Assembly: GCF_002902525.1 (NCBI RefSeq)
Contig: NZ_PPQZ01000008.1
Coordinates: 1 to 36,647 of the forward strand
Source of the DNA: Mammaliicoccus stepanovicii
Lineage (GTDB): Bacteria; Bacillota; Bacilli; Staphylococcales; Staphylococcaceae
DNA: 36,647 nt
Reading direction: 5' to 3'
Both the position numbers and the translations under genes were made by a program. The notes under the pieces are model-generated. The model was not told the origin of the DNA. It did not search any database and saw only the letters and a list, made by a program, of their open reading frames with translations. This document shows, in pieces, positions 11,464 to 21,904 of the stretch; positions within the stretch are counted from its first letter, which is position 1, and every line of letters begins with the position of its first letter.

Positions 11464-11727
11464 ATGCCGAAGACTTTAGTAGACATTAAAAAAATATTAG
11501 ATTGTCAATTAGGAAATCGCATTGTACTTAAAGCCAATGGAGGACGTAAGAAATTAATTGAGCGAAGTGGTGTGCTTAAAGAAACGTATCCTTCAGTGTT
11601 CGTGGTTGAATTAGATCAAGATAAACATAATTTTGAACGTGTATCTTATACATACACTGATGTACTAACTGAAAATGTTCAAGTAGCATTTATGAATGAA
11701 CATAAAGAAATATTTGTTGTTCAATAA
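11464..11727 (+). CDS. veg: Veg protein
   Basis: An 87-residue Veg-family protein ([46 protein letters not shown]). In B. subtilis Veg is very highly transcribed and has been linked to biofilm matrix expression through SinR and to spore outgrowth; its biochemical role is unclear. The ATG beginning MPKTLVD follows GAGGTGGG. Longer in-frame readings would run back through the promoters and are rejected. It is monocistronic, between its tandem promoters and a terminator. Confidence 0.94.
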   Translation: MPKTLVDIKKILDCQLGNRIVLKANGGRKKLIERSGVLKETYPSVFVVELDQDKHNFERVSYTYTDVLTENVQVAFMNEHKEIFVVQ

Positions 11728-11743
11728 ACATTAGCAATTTAAT

Positions 11744-11790
11744 AAAAAACTCTACGCGATATGACTGTGATATGGCGTAGAGTTTTTTTA
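11744..11790 (+). terminator. Intrinsic terminator after veg
   Basis: Arms ACTCTACGC (11749-11757) and GCGTAGAGT (11775-11783) are flanked by A6 on the left and T7 on the right, so it could work in both directions. Confidence 0.88.
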
Positions 11791-11835
11791 TTGTGAAAAA
11801 TTAAAATAAAGCTAATACTTTCTGTCTTTTATTTG

Positions 11836-11845
11836 TGGTAAAATC
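11836..11845 (+). promoter_or_regulatory. Candidate extended -10 promoter for ispE
   Basis: TGGTAAAAT is an extended -10 (TGnTAnAAT type) 30 bases before the ispE start, after the veg terminator. No convincing -35 is present. Confidence 0.5.
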
Positions 11846-11875
11846 ATAATAATAAGTTTTAGAGAGGGCAAGTAT

Positions 11876-12724
11876 ATGATTTATGAGACAGCACCAGCAA
11901 AAATTAATTTAACATTAGATACTTTATTTAAACGTGAAGATGGTTATCATGAAGTTGAAATGATTATGACTACTGTTGATTTAAATGATCGTTTAACATT
12001 TGAAAGTCGTAAAGATGGAAAAATCGTTATTAATGTAGAACATAATTTCGTACCAAGCGACCAAAGGAATTTAGCATATAAAGCAGCAAAGTTAATGAAA
12101 GATAAGTACCAAATCAAAGAAGGCGTTACAATCTCACTTGAAAAAAGCATACCTATTGCAGCCGGATTAGCAGGTGGTTCAAGTGATGCAGCGGCAACAT
12201 TTAGAGGCTTGAATCAATTGTGGGAGATAAACGATACACTTGAGAATTTAAGTTCATTGGCAGCTGAGATTGGATCAGATATATCATTTTGTATATATGG
12301 TAAGACAGCGCTTTGTAAAGGTAGAGGAGAAGTATTGACACATCTACCAAAACCACCATCAGCATGGGTTGTCATTGCTAAACCAGACATCGGTGTGTCT
12401 ACGCCAGAAATCTATGGTGCTTTGAACTTAAATAATAGACATCATATTCCAACAGAAGACTGTCAACGTGCATTAAATGATGGTGATTATGAATTGCTAT
12501 GTAAATCTCTTGGAAACAGTTTGGAAGATGTAACGATGGGCTTGTACCCAGAAGTTGCAAAATTAAAAAACACTATGAAAAATAGCGGCGTAGATGCAAC
12601 GCTAATGAGTGGAAGTGGTCCGACGGTATACGGATTAGTTCAGAAAGAAAGACAAGCTAAACAAGTGTACAATGCACTAATGGGTTGTTGTAATGAAGTG
12701 TTTGTCGTGAGGTTGCTTGGGTAA
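11876..12724 (+). CDS. ispE: 4-diphosphocytidyl-2-C-methyl-D-erythritol kinase homologue (GHMP kinase)
   Basis: A 282-residue GHMP-superfamily kinase that aligns with IspE over its full length: [17 protein letters not shown] at the N-terminus, the phosphate-binding [14 protein letters not shown] (93-106), SDISFC, and the C-terminal [12 protein letters not shown]. In the MEP isoprenoid pathway IspE phosphorylates CDP-methylerythritol. Staphylococci make isoprenoids by mevalonate and lack the other MEP enzymes, so this family name may not describe the real substrate. The B. subtilis order veg-ispE-purR is kept. AGAGAGGGCAAG precedes the ATG. Confidence 0.9.
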   Translation: MIYETAPAKINLTLDTLFKREDGYHEVEMIMTTVDLNDRLTFESRKDGKIVINVEHNFVPSDQRNLAYKAAKLMKDKYQIKEGVTISLEKSIPIAAGLAGGSSDAAATFRGLNQLWEINDTLENLSSLAAEIGSDISFCIYGKTALCKGRGEVLTHLPKPPSAWVVIAKPDIGVSTPEIYGALNLNNRHHIPTEDCQRALNDGDYELLCKSLGNSLEDVTMGLYPEVAKLKNTMKNSGVDATLMSGSGPTVYGLVQKERQAKQVYNALMGCCNEVFVVRLLG

Positions 12725-12726
12725 CT

Positions 12727-12775
12727 TTGTAGAAACCGTACGATTATAGTATAATTGTGCTTAAAATACGGTATA
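12727..12775 (+). promoter_or_regulatory. purR promoter with PurBox-like inverted pair
   Basis: TTGTAG (12727-12732), 17 bases, TATAAT (12750-12755) form a promoter between ispE and purR. GAAACCGTACGAT (12732-12744) and, inverted, AAAATACGGTATA (12763-12775) each match the PurBox consensus AWWWCCGAACWWT at about 10 of 13 positions by my count. They bracket the -10 box with 18 bases between them, close to the 16-17 of known paired PurBoxes. PurR autorepression is the likely meaning. Confidence 0.65.
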
Positions 12776-12793
12776 GAGATTGGGGTTTTATAA

Positions 12794-13618
12794 ATGAGGT
12801 TTAAACGAAGTGAAAGAATCGTTTATATGACACAATATTTATTGAAGCATCCGAATGAGTTAGTGCCATTAACTTATTTTGTAAATCATTTTGGTCAGGC
12901 TAAGTCATCAATAAGTGAAGATATACAAATCATTAAAGAGACTTTTCAAGCAGAAAGATTAGGTATTATAGAGACTACTGCAGGAGCAAGTGGTGGCGTT
13001 ACTTATAGGCCAAAGATGTATAGGGAAGAAGCGGTTGAATTAATAGAACATTTGTGTGGATTATTAAAAGAAAAAGAAAGACTACTACCGGGCGGTTATT
13101 TGTTTATGTCAGATTTAGTAGGGAATCCAAAACTATTAAATCAAGTTGGAGAATTAATTGCAACGATGTACATGGACGAAGAACTCGATGCGATAGTTAC
13201 GATAGCAACAAAAGGTATTTCATTGGCAAATGCAGTTGCGAAAGTATTGAATTTACCGGTAGTCGTTATTAGAAAAGATAACAAAGTAACAGAAGGATCA
13301 ACTGTATCAATCAATTACGTCTCAGGTTCTTCACGAAAAATAGAAACAATGGTACTGTCAAAGCGAACTTTATCAGAGTATTCTAATGTTTTAATTGTTG
13401 ATGATTTCATGAGAGCAGGCGGTTCAATTAACGGTGTAATCAATTTGATGAATGAGTTTAAAGCTACTGTAAAAGGGGTATCTGTATTAGTAGAATCGAA
13501 AGAAGTTAAACATCGATTGATTGAAGACTATACATCTTTAGTTAGATTATCTGACGTAGACGAATACAATCAACAATTTTCAGTAGAAGAAGGTAATTGT
13601 TTAAAAAGGTTTAATTAA
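12794..13618 (+). CDS. purR: Purine operon repressor PurR
   Basis: A 274-residue PurR of the Gram-positive type, unrelated to the LacI-type E. coli protein. The N-terminal winged helix (about residues 1-75, FKRSERIVYMTQYLLKHP) is joined to a phosphoribosyltransferase-like domain with the PRPP motif VLIVDDFMRAGGS (199-211). PRPP binding relieves DNA binding, so purine status is sensed through the product of prs, encoded downstream. The ribosome binding site is weak (TTGGGG). The coding region also contains an apparent sigma-B promoter for the next genes. Confidence 0.95.
   Translation: MRFKRSERIVYMTQYLLKHPNELVPLTYFVNHFGQAKSSISEDIQIIKETFQAERLGIIETTAGASGGVTYRPKMYREEAVELIEHLCGLLKEKERLLPGGYLFMSDLVGNPKLLNQVGELIATMYMDEELDAIVTIATKGISLANAVAKVLNLPVVVIRKDNKVTEGSTVSINYVSGSSRKIETMVLSKRTLSEYSNVLIVDDFMRAGGSINGVINLMNEFKATVKGVSVLVESKEVKHRLIEDYTSLVRLSDVDEYNQQFSVEEGNCLKRFN
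13456..13481 (+). promoter_or_regulatory. Sigma-B promoter inside purR, serving yabJ-spoVG
   Basis: GTTTAA (13456-13461), a 14-base spacer, and GGGTAT (13476-13481) match the staphylococcal sigma-B consensus GTTTAA-N12-15-GGGTAT exactly. It lies in the last quarter of purR, about 155 bases before the ridA/yabJ start and in the same direction. The yabJ-spoVG operon of S. aureus is known to depend on sigma-B, which makes this the natural assignment. Confidence 0.75.
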
Positions 13619-13636
13619 GAGGAGAGGGTTATCATC

Positions 13637-14011
13637 ATGAAAAGTATTAATGCAACAAATGCTCCAGAAGCACTAGGTCCATATTGTCACGCTGTAGTAG
13701 TAGATAGTTTAGTATTTACTTCGGGACAAATACCATTAAATCAAAAAGGCGAAATCGTATCAGAAGACGTGAAAGTACAAACTGAACAAGTATTAGAAAA
13801 TTTGAAAGTTGTACTTGAAGAAAGTGGTGCTTCACTAAAAGATGTCGTAAAATCTATGATTTTTATTAAAGATATGAATGATTTCCAAGATATTAATTCT
13901 GTTTATGGGAAATATTTCAATGAACACTTGCCTGCTAGAAGTTGTGTAGAAGTTGCTCGGTTACCTAAAGATGTAAAAGTGGAAATTGAAATGATTGCTA
14001 AAATACAATAA
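13637..14011 (+). CDS. yabJ: RidA/YjgF family enamine/imine deaminase (YabJ)
   Basis: A 124-residue RidA-family protein (INATNAPEALGPYCHAV; FTSGQIPLN; LPARSCVEVARLPKDVKVEIEMIA). The conserved arginine in PARSCVEV binds the carboxylate of 2-aminoacrylate-like substrates, which RidA hydrolyses to remove reactive by-products of PLP enzymes. In B. subtilis YabJ is also associated with purine repression. GAGGAGAGGG precedes the ATG; purR ends 18 bases upstream. It should be expressed both by read-through from purR and from the sigma-B promoter inside purR. Confidence 0.94.
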   Translation: MKSINATNAPEALGPYCHAVVVDSLVFTSGQIPLNQKGEIVSEDVKVQTEQVLENLKVVLEESGASLKDVVKSMIFIKDMNDFQDINSVYGKYFNEHLPARSCVEVARLPKDVKVEIEMIAKIQ

Positions 14012-14072
14012 TTTACTTCAATTAATTTGATGCTGCTACTTTTAAAAAGAGAAAACAGGGGGCACACAAATC

Positions 14073-14405
14073 ATGAATGTAACAGATGTGAGATTAAGAA
14101 AGATTCAGACAGACGGAAGAATGAAAGCTTTAGTTTCTATAACTTTGGACAATGCTTTTGTTATCCATGATTTAAGAGTAATTGAAGGAAATTCTGGATT
14201 ATTTGTCGCAATGCCAAGTAAACGAACTCCTGATGGTGAATTTAGAGATATTGCTCATCCAATTAATTCTGAAATGAGACAAGAAATACAAGAAGCAGTT
14301 ATGAAAGTTTATGAGGAAACTGATGAAGTTATCATTCCGAAATCTGCTCAAGAAAATTCAGAAACTACTTCTGAAGATGAATCTGAAAATCAAAATGAAG
14401 AATAA
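14073..14405 (+). CDS. spoVG: Regulatory protein SpoVG
   Basis: A 110-residue Spo[28 protein letters not shown] is the family N-terminus and [20 protein letters not shown] the conserved core. SpoVG binds DNA and RNA. In S. aureus it acts downstream of sigma-B on capsule and virulence-associated genes, although the species does not sporulate. Residues beyond about 90 form an acidic, low-complexity tail ([17 protein letters not shown]), where length varies between species. A terminator follows at once. Confidence 0.95.
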   Translation: MNVTDVRLRKIQTDGRMKALVSITLDNAFVIHDLRVIEGNSGLFVAMPSKRTPDGEFRDIAHPINSEMRQEIQEAVMKVYEETDEVIIPKSAQENSETTSEDESENQNEE

Positions 14406-14412
14406 TAGATTT

Positions 14413-14443
14413 AACGATACGGAATGCCGTATCGTTATTTTTT
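14413..14443 (+). terminator. Intrinsic terminator after spoVG
   Basis: Ten-base arms AACGATACGG and CCGTATCGTT close an AATG loop and are followed by ATTTTTTT. Confidence 0.9.
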
Positions 14444-14453
14444 ATGGAAATAA

Positions 14454-15896
<1,443 letters not shown>

Positions 15897-15942
15897 AAGG
15901 AGCCGTCAAAAAATGAATCAAAATGATATCGGGGGAACAAAA

Positions 15943-16905
15943 ATGTTGAACAATGAATATAAAAACTCTTCATTAAAGATTTTTTCGCTAGAAGGTAACC
16001 AACCTTTAGCACAAGAAGTTGCGAATTTAGTGGGTATTCCATTAGGTAAATCTACAGTAAAACGTTTTGCAGATGGAGAAGTACAAATCAACATTGAAGA
16101 AAGTATCCGTGGTTGTGATGTTTTTATTATCCAACCTACATCAAATCCGGTAAATGAACACTTGATGGAGTTATTGATTATGATTGATGCTTGTAAACGT
16201 GCATCAGCAGCAAATATTAATATTGTGATGCCTTATTATGGTTACGCAAGACAAGACCGTAAAGCTAGAAGTCGTGAACCAATTACAGCTAAGCTTGTAG
16301 CAAACATTATTGAAAAAGCTGGAGCAAGTAGAATGATTGCTTTAGATTTACATGCACCACAAATTCAAGGTTTCTTTGATATTCCGATTGATCATTTAAT
16401 GGGTGTACCAATTTTATCTAATTACTTTTTAGAAAAAGGATTAGACCCAGATACAACAGTAGTAGTTTCACCAGACCATGGCGGCGTTACAAGAGCGCGT
16501 AAAATGGCTGATCGATTAAAAACACCAATTGCTATTATTGATAAGCGTAGACCAAAACCAAATGTTGCAGAAGTAATGAATATTGTTGGGGATATTGATG
16601 GTAAGACAGCAATCATTATCGATGACATCATTGATACAGCTGGTACAATCACTTTAGCAGCAGATGCATTAGTGAAAAAAGGTGCTAAAGAAGTGTATGC
16701 ATGTTGTACACACCCAGTATTATCAGGTCCTGCACGTGAAAGAATTGAAAATTCACAAATAAAAGAATTAGTTGTGACAAATTCAATCCAATTACCTGAA
16801 GATAGAAAACCGTCAAATGTTAAAGAACTTTCAGTCGGTGAATTATTAGCACAAGCTATAGTACGTGTATATGAACAAGAATCAGTTAGTGTGCTATTTG
16901 ATTAA
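15943..16905 (+). CDS. prs: Ribose-phosphate pyrophosphokinase (PRPP synthetase)
   Basis: Prs makes PRPP from ribose-5-phosphate and ATP for purine, pyrimidine, histidine, tryptophan and NAD synthesis. The 320-residue protein keeps [49 protein letters not shown] and the PRPP loop [12 protein letters not shown] (D227, D228). The start [14 protein letters not shown] matches the staphylococcal protein and has GGGGGAAC upstream. An in-frame ATG at 15913 behind AAAAGGAG would add ten residues ([10 protein letters not shown]) and cannot be excluded. Its product feeds Hpt and is sensed by PurR, both encoded nearby. Confidence 0.96.
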   Translation: MLNNEYKNSSLKIFSLEGNQPLAQEVANLVGIPLGKSTVKRFADGEVQINIEESIRGCDVFIIQPTSNPVNEHLMELLIMIDACKRASAANINIVMPYYGYARQDRKARSREPITAKLVANIIEKAGASRMIALDLHAPQIQGFFDIPIDHLMGVPILSNYFLEKGLDPDTTVVVSPDHGGVTRARKMADRLKTPIAIIDKRRPKPNVAEVMNIVGDIDGKTAIIIDDIIDTAGTITLAADALVKKGAKEVYACCTHPVLSGPARERIENSQIKELVVTNSIQLPEDRKPSNVKELSVGELLAQAIVRVYEQESVSVLFD

Positions 16906-16926
16906 TATAAAACTTTAGTGTATAAT
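16898..16926 (+). promoter_or_regulatory. Promoter for rplY/ctc
   Basis: TTGATT (16898-16903), 17 bases, TATAAT (16921-16926). It overlaps the end of prs and would start an RNA with a leader of about 105 bases ahead of rplY. Confidence 0.7.
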
Positions 16927-16934
16927 AACAAACG

Positions 16935-17031
16935 GTTCATTTTTAAATGAACTAAATAACCACTTACAAGCAATATATATTATATTGATGGGTAAGTGTA
17001 GGAGCGCATAATGCGCGAGTATGAAAGGTGG
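16935..17031 (+). promoter_or_regulatory. Structured 5' leader of rplY (candidate L25 autoregulatory RNA)
   Basis: Three hairpins can be drawn. GTTCATTT/AAATGAAC (16935-16952). A two-step stem with CACTTAC (16961-16967) pairing GTAAGTG (16992-16998), and CAATATA (16971-16977) pairing TATATTG inside it. GCGCA/TGCGC with a TAA loop (17004-17016). The ribosome binding site AAAGGTGG (17024-17031) could instead pair with CCACTT at 16960-16965. GATGGGTAAGT and GCGCGAGTATG recall the two strands of 5S rRNA loop E, where L25 binds. Function is inferred, not shown. Confidence 0.5.
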
Positions 17032-17039
17032 AAAAGATA

Positions 17040-17681
17040 ATGGCTTCATTAAAGTCAGTTATCCGTCAAGGTAAACAAACACGTTCTAGTTTACGTAAAC
17101 TTAGAGCAACAGGTGTAATTCCTGCAGTAGTATATGGTTACGGTGCAAAAAATACATCTGTAAAAGTTGATGAAATTGAATTCATCAAAACAATCCGTGA
17201 AGTTGGTCGTAACGGTGTAATCGAATTAGCAGTTGGTTCTAAATCAATTAAAGTTATGGTTTCAGATTACCAATATGATTCACTTAAAAACCAAATCACG
17301 CATGTTGACTTCTTAGCAATCAACATGAAAGAAGAGTTGACTGTTGATGTACCAGTAGTATTAGTTGGTGAATCAGTTGGCGCTTCAGAAGGTGGAGTGG
17401 TTCAACAACCATTATTCAACTTACAAGTAACAACTACTCCAGATGCAATTCCTGAAAATATCGAAGTTGATATTACAGAATTAGCAATCGGTGACAGTTA
17501 CTTAGTTGGTGATTTAGATGCAACTGATAAATATGCTATTGAAAACGACAAAGAAGAAGCAGTCGTAACAGTTGTACCACCAACAGAAGAACCTGCAGAA
17601 GATGCTGAAGAAGTAGCAGCTGAAGAAGCTGATGCAGTAGCAGAAGAAGAAGAATCAGAAGAGAAAAAAGAAGAAGAATAA
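17040..17681 (+). CDS. rplY: 50S ribosomal protein L25 / general stress protein Ctc
   Basis: Ctc-type L25, which binds 5S rRNA loop E in the 50S subunit. The 213-residue protein has an N-terminal L25 domain (about residues 1-92, [22 protein letters not shown]) and the C-terminal TL5/Ctc beta domain (about 95-180, [13 protein letters not shown]). The last 30 residues are an extremely acidic tail of E, A and D. The start beginning MASLKS follows AAAGGTGG. In B. subtilis ctc is induced by sigma-B; here I see a sigma-A-type promoter and no sigma-B match directly upstream. Confidence 0.96.
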   Translation: MASLKSVIRQGKQTRSSLRKLRATGVIPAVVYGYGAKNTSVKVDEIEFIKTIREVGRNGVIELAVGSKSIKVMVSDYQYDSLKNQITHVDFLAINMKEELTVDVPVVLVGESVGASEGGVVQQPLFNLQVTTTPDAIPENIEVDITELAIGDSYLVGDLDATDKYAIENDKEEAVVTVVPPTEEPAEDAEEVAAEEADAVAEEEESEEKKEEE

Positions 17682-17693
17682 TTTTTCCTTCTT

Positions 17694-17722
17694 AACCCAA
17701 CACAATCGTGTTGGGTTTTTTT
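17694..17722 (+). terminator. Intrinsic terminator after rplY
   Basis: Ten-base arms AACCCAACAC and GTGTTGGGTT close an AATC loop, followed by a T-run. Confidence 0.92.
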
Positions 17723-17785
17723 GTATGAATGGATAGAAAAGCACAATGAATTTAATGTATATAACTAATAAATGTATACTAAAAA

Positions 17786-17794
17786 TGCTATAAT
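17786..17794 (+). promoter_or_regulatory. Extended -10 promoter for pth-mfd
   Basis: TGCTATAAT is a perfect extended -10 (TGnTATAAT), 31 bases before pth and after the rplY terminator. The -35 region is poor, which extended -10 promoters tolerate. Confidence 0.7.
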
Positions 17795-17825
17795 ATACAC
17801 TTAGTATTAATATGGAGGTTACAAC

Positions 17826-18398
17826 ATGAAATGTATTGTTGGGCTTGGAAATATAGGTAAGAAATACGATAGAACACGTCATAATATAGGGTTTGAAGTT
17901 GTAGATGAATTGATAGATCGTCATCAATTACAACTTGATAAACAGAAGTTTAAAGGTGCTTATACAATTGGACTTATAAACGGAGAAAAGGTTATGTTAA
18001 TTGAACCGATGACGTTTATGAATCTTTCAGGTGAAGCAGTACGACCATTAATGGATTATTATAATGTGGACATAGAAGATTTAATAGTACTATACGATGA
18101 TATGGACCAACCACAAGGTCATTTAAGGTTACGTCAGAAAGGAAGTGCTGGTGGGCACAATGGAATGAAGTCTTTAATTCAACATTTAGGAACAGATCGA
18201 TTCAATAGAATTAGAATTGGTATCGATAGACCAACGAATGGCATGAGTGTTCCGAGCTACGTTCTTCAAAAGTTTTCGGAAGATGAAATGATCACGATGA
18301 AAAAGGTGATAGAACGTGCGGCTGATGCTTGTGAAGATTTAATTAAAGGCGAAACTTTTCCAAATGTTATGAACCAGTACAACGGTGAAACTAAATGA
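17826..18398 (+). CDS. pth: Peptidyl-tRNA hydrolase
   Basis: Pth releases tRNA from prematurely dropped peptidyl-tRNA. At 190 residues it has standard length. The catalytic histidine is H19 in [11 protein letters not shown], with N9 in [15 protein letters not shown] (about residues 61-68) and [24 protein letters not shown] carrying the other conserved active-site residues (the aspartate is near D92). AATATGGAGG precedes the ATG. The B. subtilis orthologue is spoVC. It overlaps mfd by 4 bases (ATGA). Confidence 0.96.
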   Translation: MKCIVGLGNIGKKYDRTRHNIGFEVVDELIDRHQLQLDKQKFKGAYTIGLINGEKVMLIEPMTFMNLSGEAVRPLMDYYNVDIEDLIVLYDDMDQPQGHLRLRQKGSAGGHNGMKSLIQHLGTDRFNRIRIGIDRPTNGMSVPSYVLQKFSEDEMITMKKVIERAADACEDLIKGETFPNVMNQYNGETK

Positions 18399-21300
18399 GA
18401 CATGTTATTCATGACATTATCCAAGAGGACGAAAGATTTCAAGATTTAGAACGTATTTTTGGTGATAAGAATATATTAATAACAGGTTTGAACCAATCAA
18501 GTAAGGCATTATTAATACTTGAGCAATATTTGAAACATGATAAACAATTAGTTATTGTTACTAATAACTTATATCAAGCAGATAAGATAGAGTCAGACAT
18601 CCTTCAATTATTACCAGCTGACGAAGTGTTTAAATTCCCAGTGCAAGATATTATGATTGAAGCATTTTCGACACAAAGCCCAGACTTAATGAGTGAGAGA
18701 ATTCGAACGTTGACACAACTCGCTCAGAATAAGAAAGGGTTATTTATCGTGCCAATAAATGGGTTAAAAAAACAACTAACACCAAAATCAATTTGGCAAG
18801 ATCATTATAAATCTATAAAGATTGGTGACGATATTGAATTAGAAGATTGGTCTAAGCAACTTGTGGATATGGGTTATAAACGAGAAACAGTTGTTTCTGC
18901 TATAGGTGAATTCTCCATTCGAGGGGGATTAATTGATATATATCCAGTAACAGGAGACCCGGTACGAATTGAGCTTTTTGATACAGAAGTTGATGGGATG
19001 AGAGTGTTTGATGTAGAAACACAACGTTCTTTAGAAAATATCGAACAAGTTGAAATTACAACTGCAAGTGATTATATCTTTACGAGTGAACAAATTAATC
19101 AATTAGAAGCACAAATGGCATCATCATATGAAAAAACACGCCTAAAATTACCGACAGAAATTCGACCTGATTTAAAAGAAACATATCAAAATATACTCAT
19201 GCAAAGTGATGAATTAAAAGATCATCAAATATTGAGAAGAGTTATAGCATTTATGTACGACAAAGTTGAAACACTAGTTGATTATTTAGCTGATGATGCA
19301 CTAATAGTCGTGGATGAATACAATAGAATTAAAGAAACTGAAAACGCACTTGATGTTGAAATTGAGGAATTTACACAATCACTCATTGAATCAGGTCAAG
19401 GATTTATAGGTCAACGATTTATTTCAGAAACAGCTTTCACTGATTTATTAAATCAACATAAAGTTGCATATTTTACATTGTTCACTGCGAATATGCCTGT
19501 TGAAATAGAGGAGATGGTCAAATTCTCATGTAAACCTGTTCAAAGGTTTTATGGTCAGTATGATATTATGCAATCTGAATTTGATCGATTTATGAATCAA
19601 GGATTTACAGTAGTGCTACTTGCAGAATCTGAAACAAGAAAGACTAGAATTCAAAGTATGTTAAGTGACATGAAAATTCCAACTGTAATTGATAGAGTGG
19701 ACCAAGTAGCTGATCGAGGTCAAGCAATTGTGACAAGTGGGGCATTGTCTGAAGGCTTTGAATTACCATATATGAAACTCGTTGTTGTGACGGAAAAAGA
19801 GTTGTTTAAAGCGAGAGAACGTAAACAATCTAAAAGAAGCAGAAAGCTTTCTAATGCTGAAAAAATCAAGTCCTATCAAGAGTTGAACATTGGAGACTAT
19901 GTTGTACATGTTCATCATGGTGTAGGTAAATATTTAGGTGTTGAAACGTTAGAAGTTTCTGGTATTCATAAAGATTATATAAAAATTCAATATAAAGGTA
20001 CGGATCAGTTATTTGTACCAGTAGATCAAATGAATGATGTACAAAAATTCGTTGGTTCAGATGATAAAGAACCTAAGTTAAATAAACTTGGGGGAACTGA
20101 ATGGAAAAAAACAAAAGCAAAAGTTCAAAAAAATGTCGAAGATATTGCGGATGAATTATTAAAGCTTTATCAAGAACGTGAACAAGTTGTAGGTTATCAG
20201 TTTGGTCCAGATACAGAAGAACAAATGACTTTTGAAATGGACTTCCCTTATGAACCAACACCTGACCAAGTTACTTCATTAGAAGAAATCAAAGGTGACA
20301 TGGAAAAAAGTAAACCGATGGATAGATTGCTATGTGGTGATGTTGGGTACGGGAAGACTGAGGTTGCTATTAGAGCGGCTTTTAAAGCTGTATCAGAAGG
20401 TAAACAAGTTGCTATCTTAGTTCCAACTACAATATTAGCACAGCAACATTTTGAAACATTTACTGAACGTATGCAAGAGTATCCAGTTGAAATTCAAATG
20501 ATGAGTCGTTTTAGAACACCGAAACAAATTAAAGAAACGAAGGAAGGTTTGAAGTCTGGATTTGTAGATATAGTAGTAGGCACGCATAAATTATTGAGTA
20601 AGGATGTAGTGTATAAAGATTTGGGATTACTTGTTGTTGACGAAGAACAACGTTTTGGTGTTAAGCACAAAGAGAGAATTAAAGCATTAAAGACAAATGT
20701 AGATGTATTAACTTTAACTGCGACACCTATTCCAAGAACACTTCATATGAGTTTGTTAGGTGTAAGAGATTTATCTGTTATTGAAACGCCTCCTGAAAAT
20801 AGATTTCCAGTACAGACCTATGTATTAGAACAAAATATGAGTTTTGTGAAAGAAGCTTTAGAAAGAGAGTTATCTAGAGGTGGTCAAGCTTTCTATCTAT
20901 ATAATAGAGTTCAATCTATTTATCAAAAAAGTGAGCAACTTTCAATGCTTATGCCAAATGCAAGAATTGGCGTAGCACATGGACAAATGTCAGAACGTGA
21001 ATTAGAAGAAACGATGTTAGGGTTTGTAGATGGTGAATACGATATTCTTGTGACGACTACAATTATTGAAACAGGTGTAGATGTACCGAATGCAAATACG
21101 CTTATTATTGAGGATGCCAATAGATTTGGGCTAAGTCAGCTTTATCAGTTGCGAGGAAGAGTGGGGCGTTCAAGTCGTATAGGATATGCTTATTTCTTAC
21201 ATGAACAAAATAAAGTATTAACAGAAGTTGCTGAACAAAGACTTCAAGCGATTAAAGAATTTACCGAACTAGGATCGGGCTTTAAAATTGCGATGCGTGA

Positions 21301-21904
21301 CTTGAATATAAGAGGTGCGGGTAACTTACTTGGTAGTCAACAATCAGGATTTATTGATTCAGTAGGGTATGACCTATATTCTCAAATGTTAGAAGAGGCA
21401 GTAAATGAAAAACGAGGTCTAGAGCCAGAGTCTGAAGTTCCTCAATTAGAAGTAGATATTAAATTGGATGCATATATCCCTGCTGAGTACATTAGAAATG
21501 AACAAGCAAAAATCGAAATGTATAAAAAATTAAGAGGAATTTCTGCAATTACACAGTTGGAAGATATTCAAGATGAATTAATTGATCGTTTTGGGGAATA
21601 TCCAGTCGAGGTAGAAAGGTTATTAGATATAGTAAGAATTAGATTAAATGGTATCCAGTTTGGTATAACTGAAATCAAAGAAGTAGCACGTGTCATTCAA
21701 TTGACAGCTTCTGAATATACAACAAACAATTTGAAAGGTGACGTACTATTTAAGGTAACAGAACCTTTAGGAAGAAAACTTAAAATTGCAGTACAAAATA
21801 AACAAATGACTTTTCAATTACAGAAAACAAAACAATGGTTAGATGACTTGAAGTTCTTAACTGAAGTTATCAATGAAAGTTTGGTTGATGATGACACAAT
21901 CTAA
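18395..21904 (+). CDS. mfd: Transcription-repair coupling factor
   Basis: Mfd pushes RNA polymerase stalled at DNA lesions off the template and recruits UvrA for nucleotide excision repair. It has 1169 residues in the usual order: N-terminal UvrB-like domains, an RNA polymerase-interacting CarD-like domain (about 490-570, [20 protein letters not shown]), RecG-type helicase motors, and a C-terminal TRCF domain. Walker A is GDVGYGKTE (around K654) and Walker B is DEEQ (749-752). The helicase motif [16 protein letters not shown] is intact. Start and pth stop overlap as ATGA. Confidence 0.97.
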   Translation: MRHVIHDIIQEDERFQDLERIFGDKNILITGLNQSSKALLILEQYLKHDKQLVIVTNNLYQADKIESDILQLLPADEVFKFPVQDIMIEAFSTQSPDLMSERIRTLTQLAQNKKGLFIVPINGLKKQLTPKSIWQDHYKSIKIGDDIELEDWSKQLVDMGYKRETVVSAIGEFSIRGGLIDIYPVTGDPVRIELFDTEVDGMRVFDVETQRSLENIEQVEITTASDYIFTSEQINQLEAQMASSYEKTRLKLPTEIRPDLKETYQNILMQSDELKDHQILRRVIAFMYDKVETLVDYLADDALIVVDEYNRIKETENALDVEIEEFTQSLIESGQGFIGQRFISETAFTDLLNQHKVAYFTLFTANMPVEIEEMVKFSCKPVQRFYGQYDIMQSEFDRFMNQGFTVVLLAESETRKTRIQSMLSDMKIPTVIDRVDQVADRGQAIVTSGALSEGFELPYMKLVVVTEKELFKARERKQSKRSRKLSNAEKIKSYQELNIGDYVVHVHHGVGKYLGVETLEVSGIHKDYIKIQYKGTDQLFVPVDQMNDVQKFVGSDDKEPKLNKLGGTEWKKTKAKVQKNVEDIADELLKLYQEREQVVGYQFGPDTEEQMTFEMDFPYEPTPDQVTSLEEIKGDMEKSKPMDRLLCGDVGYGKTEVAIRAAFKAVSEGKQVAILVPTTILAQQHFETFTERMQEYPVEIQMMSRFRTPKQIKETKEGLKSGFVDIVVGTHKLLSKDVVYKDLGLLVVDEEQRFGVKHKERIKALKTNVDVLTLTATPIPRTLHMSLLGVRDLSVIETPPENRFPVQTYVLEQNMSFVKEALERELSRGGQAFYLYNRVQSIYQKSEQLSMLMPNARIGVAHGQMSERELEETMLGFVDGEYDILVTTTIIETGVDVPNANTLIIEDANRFGLSQLYQLRGRVGRSSRIGYAYFLHEQNKVLTEVAEQRLQAIKEFTELGSGFKIAMRDLNIRGAGNLLGSQQSGFIDSVGYDLYSQMLEEAVNEKRGLEPESEVPQLEVDIKLDAYIPAEYIRNEQAKIEMYKKLRGISAITQLEDIQDELIDRFGEYPVEVERLLDIVRIRLNGIQFGITEIKEVARVIQLTASEYTTNNLKGDVLFKVTEPLGRKLKIAVQNKQMTFQLQKTKQWLDDLKFLTEVINESLVDDDTI

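Noticed and set aside
13599-13631. A second sigma-B-like pair (GTTTAA at 13599 or 13609, GGGTTA at 13626) just before yabJ
   Set aside because: Spacers are 21 or 11 bases, outside the 12-15 range. The -10 is GGGTTA rather than GGGTAT and coincides with the yabJ ribosome binding site. The match at 13456-13481 is far better.
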